A program made the translations under genes and the position numbers. This document shows positions 7,260-17,836 of a stretch of DNA of 64,000 nt, piece after piece. Source of the DNA: Sphingobacteriales bacterium (GTDB lineage: Bacteria; Bacteroidota; Bacteroidia; Chitinophagales; Chitinophagaceae); NCBI GenBank assembly GCA_900299255.1, contig OMJB01000008.1, positions 1 through 64,000 of the forward strand, read 5' to 3'. The notes under the pieces are model-generated. The model saw only the letters and a program-made list of their open reading frames with translations, searched no databases and had not been told where the DNA came from. Position 1 is the stretch's first letter. Each line of letters starts with the position of its first letter.

Positions 7260-9005
7260 ATGCCCATAAAACCTGGCAGCCCTGATGTTGCCAATTCACA
7301 TATAACTGCAAATAAACAGCCTGTGAAAACCCGTGTTGCAGGCTTTATTTTAAAGTGGGCACCCTGGATCATTTTGTTGATAACAGGAGCTGTTTACAGC
7401 AAGTCTTTATCATGTGCATTTACCAATTTTGATGACGACAGCTTTATACTCAAAAATGAGCAGATACGGGATTTTAGCGTCGATGGGCTTAAAACAATTT
7501 TTACATCAGTTAAAGCAGGCAAGTACCAGCCACTTACTAATTTTTCATTTGCCCTAGAGTACTATTTTTTTGGCTATAACTCGTTAGTGGTACACCTGGC
7601 CAACCTGCTGCTACATGCCGCCAGCACACTACTGGTTTTTAGAATTGCAGAGCGGTTAAGCAGCAGCAGGATAACTGCGATAGTAACAAGCCTGCTGTTT
7701 GCAATTCACCCCATGCATGTAGAGGAAGTAGCATGGGCATCAGAACGCAAGGATACTTTGTATGCATTTTTTTATCTGCTGGCAATGAATGCATACCTTG
7801 TATATTCAGTCAGCGGGTATAAGCTGAAATATTATGCTGCGGCATTTGCGCTTTTTGCTGCCGCACTGCTGGCCAAGTCTGAGGCGGTAACGCTACCTTT
7901 ACTACTGATAATTATTGACTTTTACAAAGGCAGAAAAACAGACAGGAAAGCGATTCTGGAAAAGGTTCCCATGTTGCTGCTTTCCGGTGTGATACTTTTT
8001 GTAAGTTTTCTTTCTACACAAGCTGAAGGTGGGCTGGGAGAGGGTTCTATTTCTGTATACGGATGGGTAAACAGGATATTTTTATTTACTGCTGTTCCTG
8101 CATTTTATATCGTTAAGTTGTTTCTGCCGGTTAATTTATCGGCAATGCATTACTATCCCGATATGCACAATGGCATGTTTCCATGGGTGTATTATGCGTC
8201 TCTTCCTTTTTTGATATTGGTTGTGTGGTTTGTATTCAGGAAGAGCCGTTTCAGAAAAGAGCTGTTGTTTGGTTCGGCCTTTTTTGCGGGTGCTATTTGT
8301 ATCATGCCCCAACTGGTATCCGTGGGCCCCGCACTCACACCTGAGCGTTACAGCTATATACCGTATGTTGGATTCTTTTACATTGGCGGACAATGGATCA
8401 CCAGATATGGAACGGGCAAATGGAGAACCCTTTTGTATGGAGCTTTTGGCGTTATTGTGCTTGTGTTTAGTATTATGTCATGGAAGAGGGTAGAGGCATG
8501 GTCTGACAGTGAAACTTTACTCACTGATGTGCTGGAGAAAAACAAGGATATTGCAGACTGTTCTTTCTTTTACTGGTTGCGTGGCAATGCAAGAATTCAG
8601 GATGGTAACGTAAAGGAGGCAATAGAGGATTATACTACTGCGCTGCAACAGTTTCCCGGGTATTCAGAAGCGTATGCCAACAGAGGGGCAGCCTACTTTA
8701 AGGCAGGTGATTTCAGCGCAGCTATTCGTGATTATGACAAAGCAATTAAAATAAAGCCTGGCAATTCAAGAAACTATTACAACCGGGCTGCTGGAAAAGC
8801 AACTACTGGTGATTTTTCAGGCGCACTTGACGACTATAACCGGTTTTTACAAATGCAGCCTAATGATGCGGGCGCCTATGCCGACAGAGGCATGGTGAAA
8901 GTAAGCATGAAAGATACAGTTGGTGCTTGCCTGGACTGGAAAAAGTCAGCTCAGCTGGGTAACGAAACAGCTGCAAAGATCGCTGCGCAGGTATGTGGCC
9001 GGTAG
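7260..9005 (+). CDS. Polytopic GT-C-like membrane protein with C-terminal TPRs (TMTC-like)
   Basis: About 581 residues from the ATG at 7260 (an upstream TTG is less likely). The N-terminal ~400 residues hold about ten membrane helices. The first external loop has FTNFDDDSFILKN, with the acidic pair expected of GT-C glycosyltransferases, then HPMHVEEVAWASERKDTL, which is shared with TMTC/PMT-like proteins. The last ~150 residues carry about three TPRs (SEAYANRGAAYFKAGDFSAAI, NYYNRAAGKATTGDFSGAL, GAYADRGMVK). Eukaryotic TMTC proteins with this layout are O-mannosyltransferases. Many Bacteroidota glycosylate secreted proteins, so a lipid-linked sugar transferase is a fair inference but not shown. 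Confidence 0.7.
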   Translation: MPIKPGSPDVANSHITANKQPVKTRVAGFILKWAPWIILLITGAVYSKSLSCAFTNFDDDSFILKNEQIRDFSVDGLKTIFTSVKAGKYQPLTNFSFALEYYFFGYNSLVVHLANLLLHAASTLLVFRIAERLSSSRITAIVTSLLFAIHPMHVEEVAWASERKDTLYAFFYLLAMNAYLVYSVSGYKLKYYAAAFALFAAALLAKSEAVTLPLLLIIIDFYKGRKTDRKAILEKVPMLLLSGVILFVSFLSTQAEGGLGEGSISVYGWVNRIFLFTAVPAFYIVKLFLPVNLSAMHYYPDMHNGMFPWVYYASLPFLILVVWFVFRKSRFRKELLFGSAFFAGAICIMPQLVSVGPALTPERYSYIPYVGFFYIGGQWITRYGTGKWRTLLYGAFGVIVLVFSIMSWKRVEAWSDSETLLTDVLEKNKDIADCSFFYWLRGNARIQDGNVKEAIEDYTTALQQFPGYSEAYANRGAAYFKAGDFSAAIRDYDKAIKIKPGNSRNYYNRAAGKATTGDFSGALDDYNRFLQMQPNDAGAYADRGMVKVSMKDTVGACLDWKKSAQLGNETAAKIAAQVCGR

Positions 9006-9491
9006 GCCATAAGTCGGAATTATTTCATCAACGCCCCAGTTTGAATGTGCATAAGCCGCATTCTCTTTATTTGGTTTAATATGCAATATTTTGTTTTGGA
9101 TTGAATGGCTATAAAAAATATTTATTTTTATACCTAACCTTTTTAGCTTTTGGTACGCCTATCTACATTAGTACCTGAAATTATTTAATTTCTGAATTGA
9201 AATCGGTTAAACTGTTAAAATTTGCCCTGTTTATTAACCAGAAATTACTTATTGGAAATCGGGAACGGAAATTTTGGACGAAGTTGGTATGCTTTTTATT
9301 AGTAATTTAATTTTGAAATCTGAAAAATTCGAAAAGCAATACGCATTGTGTGTATAAAAATATGAATTCTCGGTTTTAAGTTTTAAATATTAATACATAA
9401 CTTGCTTGCTTGTAAATTAAGTTTAAGATAACATTTAGGTAAAATAAGGCTATTCAAACTTCTTTTTTGATAATTTTTTATAACAAAAGTT
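9006..9491. other. Long AT-rich leader before the giant repeat gene
   Basis: 486 bp without a gene. It is strongly AT-rich with runs of A and T toward the ATG at 9492. No exact TAnnTTTG was found. It is presumed to contain the promoter and a long 5' untranslated region for the downstream secreted protein. Confidence 0.4.
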
Positions 9492-12400
9492 ATGAACCGT
9501 AAAATTACATTACTCCTACCCCTGTTTGTTCTGTGCGCATTGTTTACAGCAAGAGCACAATGCCCTACCAATATTGATTTTGAAACCGGGCTTGGCAGCT
9601 GGGTTTATTATTCCGGCACTTGTTCAGCCGGCCCGTCCTATTCGCTGACAAGTACAGCACCCAGGCCGACGTTGCATGATTGGACATCCGGTGCAGGTTT
9701 GGATGCATATGGCGGTTTTCCTATAGTAGCACCGGGTGGTGGATTGCACTCCTTGCGCCTGAGTAAGGATTCATCGAATAACAATACCCAAAGAGCTCGG
9801 TACTATATACACGTTCCTACAACTTCGGGTATCTGGAGCCTGATTTATAAGTATGCGGTTGTACTTAATGACGGAGGCCATCCGGCCAGCCAGCAGCCTA
9901 GGTTTGTGGTGACAACATACGATTCGATAACAGGCACCGCGGTACCGTGTGGCACTTATAATTATGTGACCAGTACATCTATTCCCGGGTTTCTGGCGGC
10001 CAGTACTGCAGGTGTTTATTATAAGACATGGACGTCAGGTAACCTGAAATTTCCTGGCCTCGGCGGGCGTACTATTACACTTGACGTAACAGCTGCAGGC
10101 TGCAGTAACGGCGGACACTGGGGCTATGGATATTTTGACATGACTTGCGGATTATTTGCCAACCAGTTGATTGGATGTGCATCAGGTTCAACTGTTCTTG
10201 CTGGGCCTGACGGATACTCAGCATATGCATGGTATGACTCAGCAACATATGCAACTTCTTATGGTACCAGCCAGATTGTAACGATTACTGCACCGTCGGT
10301 AGCTACAACATATGCTGTGGTGCTGACGCCTTATACAGGCTATGGATGCCCGGATACGTTGTACACGCGCGTTGTTCCTTCTACTCTTGCGGCTAACCCC
10401 AGTCACGATACATCTATATGTTCAGGTGCCAGTGTAGCTATGACAGCAGGTGCTACCAGTACGGCTACTCCAATTACATATGTCTGGGCACCAGCCGCAG
10501 GCTTAAGTTGTACAACCTGTTCATCGCCAATTGCAACACCTACGGTTACTACTACCTATTCAGTAACGATAACGGATGCCCTGGGTTGTACCTTATTAAA
10601 GCGAATAACGATTACTGTGTACCCTATGCCCGGGCCTATTCTTGGGCCAACTTCAGTTTGTGTGGGCAGTTCGGTCACCTTAACTAACTCAGCCAGCGGT
10701 GTAACATGGACTTCGATATCCCCTTCTATTGCGACTATTGGTTCGTTCTCCGGAACGTTGGCCGGTGTTTCATCCGGAACAGTGACAATTGTTGCAACAA
10801 CAGGTGGCATCTGTAGTGTGTCGCGAACGGAAACGGTCAACCCTGCACCTCCTGCAATAAGCCCAACTTCGCCGCACGTGTGCGTCGGGTCTACAATTAC
10901 GCTGACCGATGGCGTGGGGCCCGGAACATGGAGCGACGTCGGGTATACAGGTTTTGCAACAGTTAACTCGACCACGGGTGTTGTGACCGGTGTGTTTGCA
11001 GGTTCGGCTTCTGTAACTTATACATTGTCCGGAACCGGATGTACAGCAATAAGAGTGGTTACAGTTGACCCAATCCCAACGTCAATTGCAGGTACTTTTT
11101 CTGTTTGCCTGTACGCAACGACTCCTTTATTTGGTACACCCGCGGGAGGTACCTGGAGTACGTCAAGTGGTGCGATTTCGGTCAACTCCACAACCGGTGT
11201 AGTTACAGGTACAGCTGTAGGAACGGGGACAGTAACATATACTTTATCTTCAGGATGTTACCTGACTCAGGCAATTACAGTAAACAGCCTGCCTTCGCCT
11301 ATAAGCGGGCCTAGCCATGTATGTGAGCTGAGTACAATAACATTGACTGATACTGCAACAGGTGGTACCTGGAGTGCTACAAACACAAATGCTTCTGTTG
11401 ATGCCTCTGGTAATGTAACAGGTTCAACTGCAGGCATTGATACTATATTATATACAACATCAGGAGGCTGTTCTGCTTCATGGCCGGTTACCGTTGACGC
11501 TATACCTTCTCCGATACTACCAAGTTCGCCTTCGGTCTGCGTCGGGTCCACTACACTGGTATCAGATGTGGATCCGGGTACATGGTCGCTATCCTCAGGT
11601 ATAGCTACCATTAGTTCCACATCTGGTGTCGTCACTGGTGTGTCATCAGGTGTTGCAACGATTACGTTAACTTCTCCTTTTGGATGTATACGTACCGGAA
11701 CATTATTTGTTTATCCATCACCTGCCCCAATTACGGGATCTCTGGTGCTATGTGTTGCTACAACTACTACTCTGAGTGATGCCACTACCCCCGGGTCGTT
11801 CAGTACTTCACCCGGAACAGTTGCTACCGTTACTTCGGGTGGTGTTGTGACAGGTGTGACTTTTGGTACTGCTACAATCGTTTATACTGAGTCGTTACAC
11901 GGCTGTTCTACAACTGCGGTTGTAACTGTAAACGCAACGACAGCACCAATTACAGGTACAACCAATGTTTGTGTAGGGTCTTGTACATCACTTTCCTGTA
12001 GTACGCCAGGTGGTGTGTGGAGCAGCGTTTTTACAGCGATAGGTACTGTTGGTTCAGCAACTGGTATTGCATGTGGCATAACACCAGGGCTGGATACTAT
12101 TAAATATACTATAGGAGCGGGTTGCCGTTCAATAGCTATTTTAACTGTTAACCCTCTGCCAGGCGCAATAGTTGCTACACCTTCAGGTTCAATATGCGTA
12201 GGCAATACAACTACGCTTACCTGCCCTACTAACCCTGGTGGGACATGGACAACGTCAAGTGGCAATGCTACGGTTGGTTCATCTACAGGTATTGTATTGG
12301 GCGTAAATCCTGGTACTGCAGTAATTGTATATACATTACCTACAGGTTGCAGCCGTACATATACCGTAACCGTTAATCCGATTCCATTGCCTATTACCGG

Positions 12401-15400
12401 CCCCGGAACAGTATGCGTTGGGCAGACAATTACTCTGGCAGACCTTACGGGCGGTGGCACCTGGAGCAGTGCGGCTCCATTAATTGGTTCTGTAGTTGCG
12501 ACAACCGGGCTTGTTACCGGTGTTGCCGGAGGTACTGCTGTTATTAAATATCAATTGTCTACTGGCTGTGCCAGAACAACGGTTGTGACGGTTAATCCGC
12601 TACCGGGTGCATTTACATTGACACCAACAACCGGGTCATTCTGCGCAGGTGGCGCAGGTGTAACTATGTGTTTATCAGGTTCTGCCGTAGGTGTTAGCTA
12701 CCAGTTGTTGCTGGGAGGTACTCCGGTGCCTGGTGCGGTTTTATCCGGCACTGGCTCCAGTATTTGCTTCCCGCCGCAAACTACTGGCGGTTCATATACT
12801 GTAATAGCTACCAATACTGCAACAGGATGTACCAAAAATATGACTGGTACAAGCACTGTAACTGTTAATCCGATACCAACACTTACAGGCCCATCGGCTG
12901 GATGTGTGGGTACACCTATCACACTTGTGCCGTCCATTACTGGAGGTACATACCTGAGTAGCAACCCGGCGTGTGCATCAGTAACATCAGGTGGTGTGGT
13001 TACTGGCCATATTACCGGTTGCGTTGCAACTATTACATATACGCTGCCAACCGGTTGTGCCGCTACCAAGAGTGTGACCATCAGCCCATCTCCAAGCCAG
13101 TTCTGTCCTCCGACAGCTGTATGTGTGGGCGTGTGTACAAATATGTGTGACACGGTGCCGGGTGGTACATGGTCTACATCGAGCGGCCTTGTAACATTGG
13201 GTTCTCTTTCCGGTTTGATCTGTGGTGTATCTACAGGTGTAGCAAGTATTACTTATTCACTGGGATCTGGCTGTACCGTAACAGGTACTATCAATGTAAC
13301 GCCACAGCCAGCTGCACCGGTAGGGCCAAACGTTGTATGTGTGGGAAGTACAATAACTGAAACTGATGCAACGGCAGGTGGTGCATGGTCTGTTGACCCG
13401 GGCTCTCTGTCTTTGGTTTCTGTATCGCCTGTGATGGGTACATCTACAGTTGTTACCGGCTTGAGTGCGGGTGTGGCTACCATATCGTATGCGGGTTCTG
13501 GTGGCACAGGCTGTGGTATCGGCAAAACAATTACTGTTAACCCGTTGCCTTCTGTGATTACCGGCCCGATGCAGGTTTGCCAGGGTTCATCCATTACTTT
13601 GACTGATACAATTGTGGGCGGTACATGGGCTGTGAGCCCGACAACACTGGCATCAATCAGTACAACAGGTGTGCTGTCTGCTATTGTTACCGGAAGTACC
13701 ACAATTAATACTGTAACAGTAACATATACTTACAATGGATGTTCGCGTACTACGACTGTTACAATTAATCCTTTGCCTGCCCTGATTACAGGTACAGCTA
13801 GAGTATGCCAAGGTGCGACAACAACCCTGACATCACTGCCAACAGGTGGTACCTGGACTTCAGGTAATCCGCTATTGGCTACAGTCAGCTCGTCAGGAGT
13901 TGTGTCTGGCGGTACCGCGCTATATGGCCCTGTACTGATCAGCTATATGTTGCCAACCGGATGTACACGCAACATTACTGTAACTGTTAATCAGGCGCCT
14001 TCGCCAATTATTGGCCCTGCAGCTATATGTGTAGGCCAGACCACTATTGTTGCTGACGGTACGCCAGGTGGAACATGGAGCAGTTCACCAAGTGCGATAG
14101 CACCAATAGGCGCAACAACCGGTTCTGTAACCGGCTATGCACCAGGCGGAACTGCAACCATCACTTATACCTGGACTAATGGCTGTACAGCTACAGCACT
14201 TTTGAACGTAATTCCAGCTCCGGCTCCAATTGTTGCTCCGGCAAGCGTTTGTATTGGCAACTGTGTTACCATTACAGACCCTACACCCGGCGGCTCATGG
14301 GGTGTAAGCCTTCCGGGGATAGCAACCATTAACCCATCTACAGGTTTATTCTGCGGATTGGCATCTGGAACCACATTGGTTTCATATGGTGCCGGATCAT
14401 GTACAGTACTGGCTGCAGTAGTGGTTTACCCTTCAGCGCCTATTACAGGTACTAACGTGATTTGCCAGAATGAAACAACTATGCTGCATGATACTGCGCT
14501 TGCAGGATACTGGACAAGTACCAATACTTTAATAGCTACAGTTAACTCAACCTCAGGCCTGGTAACAGGCGTGTCTCCAGGGCCAGTAATGATTCAGTAC
14601 ACATTGCCTTCAGGTTGTATTCAGTCATTTAATATGACGATAAACCCAACTCCGTTGCCGATCGTAGGCCCATCATTTGGGTGCATCGGGCAGACTGCGC
14701 TGCAGACTGATGCTACAACAGGTGGCACGTGGTCAAGCTCAGTACCTACTGTTGGTTCGATTGATGTAGGTGGTACGGTTACTGCAATTGGTTCTGGTTT
14801 AACAACAATCAGCTACACACTAAGCAGTACGGGCTGCTCAAGTACAAAGGTATTTACAGTGAACCCATCTCCGGGTGCTATAGGCGGGCCTAACAGTGTT
14901 TGTGTGGGTTCAACAATTACCTTAACAGATGCCGGCGGTGGAACCTGGAGTACCAGTGACCCTACTATTGCTACTGTAAACCCACTGACCGGTGATGTGT
15001 TGGGCGTGGCATTAGGCTATGCAACGATTACTTACTCTGTAGGCACGGGCTGTGTTGCAACTAAACTGATCAATGTAATTCTCGCTCCCGGCCCAATAAC
15101 CGGTACTATGCAGGTTTGCCAGGGTTCTACAACAACACTCAGCGATACATCGGGTGGCGGGTCCGGATCATGGTCCAGCAGCCTGCCAAGTATAGCAGTT
15201 GTAAATGCGGTAACTGGTGATGTGACAGGCGTACTGCCAGGTGTTACAATTATTACTTATTCACTGGGTGCAGGATGTACTGCCAGTGCACCTGTAACTG
15301 TTAACCCAATACCATTGGGTATCATGGGCAGCACCAACGTATGTATAGGTGGTACTACAACACTTACTGACGGTATGGGTGGCGGCTCATGGAGCAGCTC

Positions 15401-17780
15401 TGATGCCACGGTTGCTACCATCAATTCTGCAGGTGTAGTGACTGGTATCGCTACCGGGTCATGTATCATTACGTACATGATGCCTACCGGCTGTTTCACT
15501 TCAATTTCTATTACTGTAAGCAGCGGCCCTGCTCCTATCACTGGATTTAATGCACTGTGCGTAGGCGCATCTACTCCGCTTGCTGATGCGACACCGGGTG
15601 GCGCATGGAGCAGTAGTGTTCCTGCAGTTGGCTCAATTGACCCAGCTACTGGTATTGTTTACGGACTTGCGGTTGGTACTACTACCATATCTTATAGTGT
15701 AACTGGTTTCTTCTGCCCATCAATGTTAATTGTGACTGTAAACGCCATACCAGCGGCTATTGGTGGCCCAATGCAGGTTTGCCAGGGTTCAACCATAACA
15801 CTTACTGATGCTATCGCAGGTGGTACATGGTCTAGTACCAATACACCGGTTGCGCCAATTAATCCTGTGACAGGCGATATTGCTGCACCAATTACCGGCT
15901 TCCCATTCCAGGTACCAGTAACAATCGTTTACTCTAATGGCGTTGGTGCTGGTTGTTCAGTTGCCGTACAGGTTACTGTTAACCCTCTGCCACTGGCTAT
16001 CAGCGGGCCAAGCACCGTATGCCAAGGCCAGACAATAACATTGACTGACCTTTCAACACCGGGTGCATGGTCAAGTACCTTACCATCTATAGGCTCAATT
16101 GACGCTGCCGGTAATGTAACAGGTATCCTTACAGGTACTACGCTGATCAGCTACACCAATTCATTTGGATGTGCAGTTACTCAGTCTGTAACTGTAAATG
16201 TAATGCCGGGTACTATTATCGGTTCTGCCAACGTTTGCCTCGGTGGTACTTCTGCTCTGCGTAACTCGGTTCCGGGATGTACGTGGTCCAGCAGCGCTCC
16301 GGGTATTGCATCTGTAAATGCTACTACTGGTGTTGTTTCTGGTATCACACTCGGTACTGCTACTATCACATGTACTGCACCATCAGGCGGATGCTACCAG
16401 ACAATGAACGTTACGGTATATCCTCTGCCACTGGTGTATACAGTTACCGGCGGTGGCAGCTACTGTGCCGGCGGAAACGGAGTTCATATTTACCTGAGCG
16501 GATCTACAGTAGGTGTAAACTATATGCTGTATCATGGCTCAACAGCGGTGGGTGCATTCCCTGGTACAGGCTCTGTACTTGACTTCGGTTTGTCAACTGT
16601 TGTTGGTACATACACAGTAATTGGTACCAGCACTGCAACTACCTGCAGCGTGCCTATGGCTGGTGCAGCAGTAGTGAATACAATACCAACCAGCACTCCA
16701 TCAGTTACTTTGACAGTTAGCCCTAACGATACTGTATGTGCGGGTGCAACAGTTACCTACACTCCTAATCCGGTAAATGGCGGTACAGCCCCTGTTTATC
16801 AGTGGAAGGTGAATGGTTTCCCTGTTGCATTGTCGCCAACATACAGCTTCATACCTGCTAACGGTGACCTGGTAACTGTTGATATGACCAGCAATATTCA
16901 GTGCCCGCTGCCAGCCACAGTAACAGGCGCTGTAACAATGACTGTTCAGGACTTCGGTACTCCTTCTGTTGATATTGCCCTTACTCCTAATGATACAGTA
17001 TGCCAGGGCGCACTGGTGGTTGCAAATGGTGTAACTGCATTTGGTGGCCCAAGCCCACTGTACCTGTGGTATAAGAATGGTACATCAGTTACAGCTTCTG
17101 GCAGTACATATTCATTCTATCCTAACAACGGAGATGTGATATTCTGTGTAATGTACAGCAACTATCCATGCCGCCTGAAGAATGTGGATACCAGTGCCAA
17201 TGTAACAGAAACAACAATAGCTCCTGTTCTTCCGATCGTGACCATCACAGCTAATCCGGGTACATCAATAGGCCATAGCCAGCCGCTTACGCTTACGGCC
17301 TCTGCTGCTCCGGTTATCGGGCCTACCTACCAGTGGCTGATCAATGGCATACCGGTTCCGGGTGCTACCAATGCTTCATTTACGCACAGCGGTTACAGCA
17401 TAACTTCTGATGACTCAGTAACCTGCGCTGTTACCAGCAACGGTATCTGTAACGTTACCGGATATAAGTGGGTGTACATACACAGCAGCACAGAAGGCGT
17501 AGGCCAGATTTCAACCGGCAGCGATATAGCTGTACTACCTAACCCTAACAAAGGTGAATTCACCATTAAGGGTAACATAGGTACTGTAAATGACGAAGAG
17601 GTTTCCCTGGAAATCACAGACATCATTGGCCAGGTGGTGTACAGGAACAACGTTACTGCACATGCAGGCAAACTGGAGGAGCACATATCACTGAGCAAAT
17701 CTCTTGCCAATGGCATGTATATGCTCACACTGCGCTCCGGTGCTGAGAATAAAGTGTTCCATATTGTGATTGAGCAATAA
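9492..17780 (+). CDS. Giant secreted Ig-like repeat protein with T9SS type A sorting domain
   Basis: 2762 residues. The Sec signal is MNRKITLLLPLFVLCALFTARAQ. Residues ~23-230 form a beta-sandwich-like domain (IDFETGLGSW..., HWGYGYFDMTCG), followed by two PKD-like units. From about residue 378 to 2310 there are ~25 Big2-like units of ~72-75 residues. Each has a VCVG start, GGTWSSS, ATV-x-TTG-x-VTG-V, TITYTLPTGC and VTVNP, with a conserved Cys pair that could form a disulfide. One GSFCAGG unit interrupts the array and another follows it; then come three SPNDTVC units. The last ~85 residues are a T9SS CTD (VLPNPNKGEFTI, YMLTLRSG). The protein should reach the cell surface through SprA/T9SS. A role in adhesion or surface coating is inferred from the repeats. 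Confidence 0.92.
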   Translation: MNRKITLLLPLFVLCALFTARAQCPTNIDFETGLGSWVYYSGTCSAGPSYSLTSTAPRPTLHDWTSGAGLDAYGGFPIVAPGGGLHSLRLSKDSSNNNTQRARYYIHVPTTSGIWSLIYKYAVVLNDGGHPASQQPRFVVTTYDSITGTAVPCGTYNYVTSTSIPGFLAASTAGVYYKTWTSGNLKFPGLGGRTITLDVTAAGCSNGGHWGYGYFDMTCGLFANQLIGCASGSTVLAGPDGYSAYAWYDSATYATSYGTSQIVTITAPSVATTYAVVLTPYTGYGCPDTLYTRVVPSTLAANPSHDTSICSGASVAMTAGATSTATPITYVWAPAAGLSCTTCSSPIATPTVTTTYSVTITDALGCTLLKRITITVYPMPGPILGPTSVCVGSSVTLTNSASGVTWTSISPSIATIGSFSGTLAGVSSGTVTIVATTGGICSVSRTETVNPAPPAISPTSPHVCVGSTITLTDGVGPGTWSDVGYTGFATVNSTTGVVTGVFAGSASVTYTLSGTGCTAIRVVTVDPIPTSIAGTFSVCLYATTPLFGTPAGGTWSTSSGAISVNSTTGVVTGTAVGTGTVTYTLSSGCYLTQAITVNSLPSPISGPSHVCELSTITLTDTATGGTWSATNTNASVDASGNVTGSTAGIDTILYTTSGGCSASWPVTVDAIPSPILPSSPSVCVGSTTLVSDVDPGTWSLSSGIATISSTSGVVTGVSSGVATITLTSPFGCIRTGTLFVYPSPAPITGSLVLCVATTTTLSDATTPGSFSTSPGTVATVTSGGVVTGVTFGTATIVYTESLHGCSTTAVVTVNATTAPITGTTNVCVGSCTSLSCSTPGGVWSSVFTAIGTVGSATGIACGITPGLDTIKYTIGAGCRSIAILTVNPLPGAIVATPSGSICVGNTTTLTCPTNPGGTWTTSSGNATVGSSTGIVLGVNPGTAVIVYTLPTGCSRTYTVTVNPIPLPITGPGTVCVGQTITLADLTGGGTWSSAAPLIGSVVATTGLVTGVAGGTAVIKYQLSTGCARTTVVTVNPLPGAFTLTPTTGSFCAGGAGVTMCLSGSAVGVSYQLLLGGTPVPGAVLSGTGSSICFPPQTTGGSYTVIATNTATGCTKNMTGTSTVTVNPIPTLTGPSAGCVGTPITLVPSITGGTYLSSNPACASVTSGGVVTGHITGCVATITYTLPTGCAATKSVTISPSPSQFCPPTAVCVGVCTNMCDTVPGGTWSTSSGLVTLGSLSGLICGVSTGVASITYSLGSGCTVTGTINVTPQPAAPVGPNVVCVGSTITETDATAGGAWSVDPGSLSLVSVSPVMGTSTVVTGLSAGVATISYAGSGGTGCGIGKTITVNPLPSVITGPMQVCQGSSITLTDTIVGGTWAVSPTTLASISTTGVLSAIVTGSTTINTVTVTYTYNGCSRTTTVTINPLPALITGTARVCQGATTTLTSLPTGGTWTSGNPLLATVSSSGVVSGGTALYGPVLISYMLPTGCTRNITVTVNQAPSPIIGPAAICVGQTTIVADGTPGGTWSSSPSAIAPIGATTGSVTGYAPGGTATITYTWTNGCTATALLNVIPAPAPIVAPASVCIGNCVTITDPTPGGSWGVSLPGIATINPSTGLFCGLASGTTLVSYGAGSCTVLAAVVVYPSAPITGTNVICQNETTMLHDTALAGYWTSTNTLIATVNSTSGLVTGVSPGPVMIQYTLPSGCIQSFNMTINPTPLPIVGPSFGCIGQTALQTDATTGGTWSSSVPTVGSIDVGGTVTAIGSGLTTISYTLSSTGCSSTKVFTVNPSPGAIGGPNSVCVGSTITLTDAGGGTWSTSDPTIATVNPLTGDVLGVALGYATITYSVGTGCVATKLINVILAPGPITGTMQVCQGSTTTLSDTSGGGSGSWSSSLPSIAVVNAVTGDVTGVLPGVTIITYSLGAGCTASAPVTVNPIPLGIMGSTNVCIGGTTTLTDGMGGGSWSSSDATVATINSAGVVTGIATGSCIITYMMPTGCFTSISITVSSGPAPITGFNALCVGASTPLADATPGGAWSSSVPAVGSIDPATGIVYGLAVGTTTISYSVTGFFCPSMLIVTVNAIPAAIGGPMQVCQGSTITLTDAIAGGTWSSTNTPVAPINPVTGDIAAPITGFPFQVPVTIVYSNGVGAGCSVAVQVTVNPLPLAISGPSTVCQGQTITLTDLSTPGAWSSTLPSIGSIDAAGNVTGILTGTTLISYTNSFGCAVTQSVTVNVMPGTIIGSANVCLGGTSALRNSVPGCTWSSSAPGIASVNATTGVVSGITLGTATITCTAPSGGCYQTMNVTVYPLPLVYTVTGGGSYCAGGNGVHIYLSGSTVGVNYMLYHGSTAVGAFPGTGSVLDFGLSTVVGTYTVIGTSTATTCSVPMAGAAVVNTIPTSTPSVTLTVSPNDTVCAGATVTYTPNPVNGGTAPVYQWKVNGFPVALSPTYSFIPANGDLVTVDMTSNIQCPLPATVTGAVTMTVQDFGTPSVDIALTPNDTVCQGALVVANGVTAFGGPSPLYLWYKNGTSVTASGSTYSFYPNNGDVIFCVMYSNYPCRLKNVDTSANVTETTIAPVLPIVTITANPGTSIGHSQPLTLTASAAPVIGPTYQWLINGIPVPGATNASFTHSGYSITSDDSVTCAVTSNGICNVTGYKWVYIHSSTEGVGQISTGSDIAVLPNPNKGEFTIKGNIGTVNDEEVSLEITDIIGQVVYRNNVTAHAGKLEEHISLSKSLANGMYMLTLRSGAENKVFHIVIEQ
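10630..16435 (+). repeat. Array of about 25 diverged Big2-type coding repeats
   Basis: Tandem units of roughly 215-225 bp inside the giant gene, counted by eye from the VCVG...TGC...VTVNP signature. One unit of another type (about 12605-12870) interrupts the array. Units have diverged strongly in DNA sequence, but some pairs keep near-identical openings, for example PMQVCQGS at about 13568, 15110 and 15770, which suggests internal duplication or conversion. Confidence 0.85.
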
Positions 17781-17801
17781 TAGATTGCTGATACATTTCT
17801 T

Positions 17802-17836
17802 AAAGAGGGTGCCTCAAAAGAGTGCCCTCTTTTTTT
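17802..17836 (+). terminator. Terminator after the giant repeat gene
   Basis: Stem AAAGAGGG(TGC) with (GTG)CCCTCTTT, including two G-T pairs, a short loop and seven T residues, 21 bp after the stop. Confidence 0.8.

Noticed and set aside
10630..16435. CRISPR-like or DNA satellite array
   Set aside because: The periodicity (~220 bp) is that of coding repeats in one open frame, and there are no short identical repeats with unique spacers.
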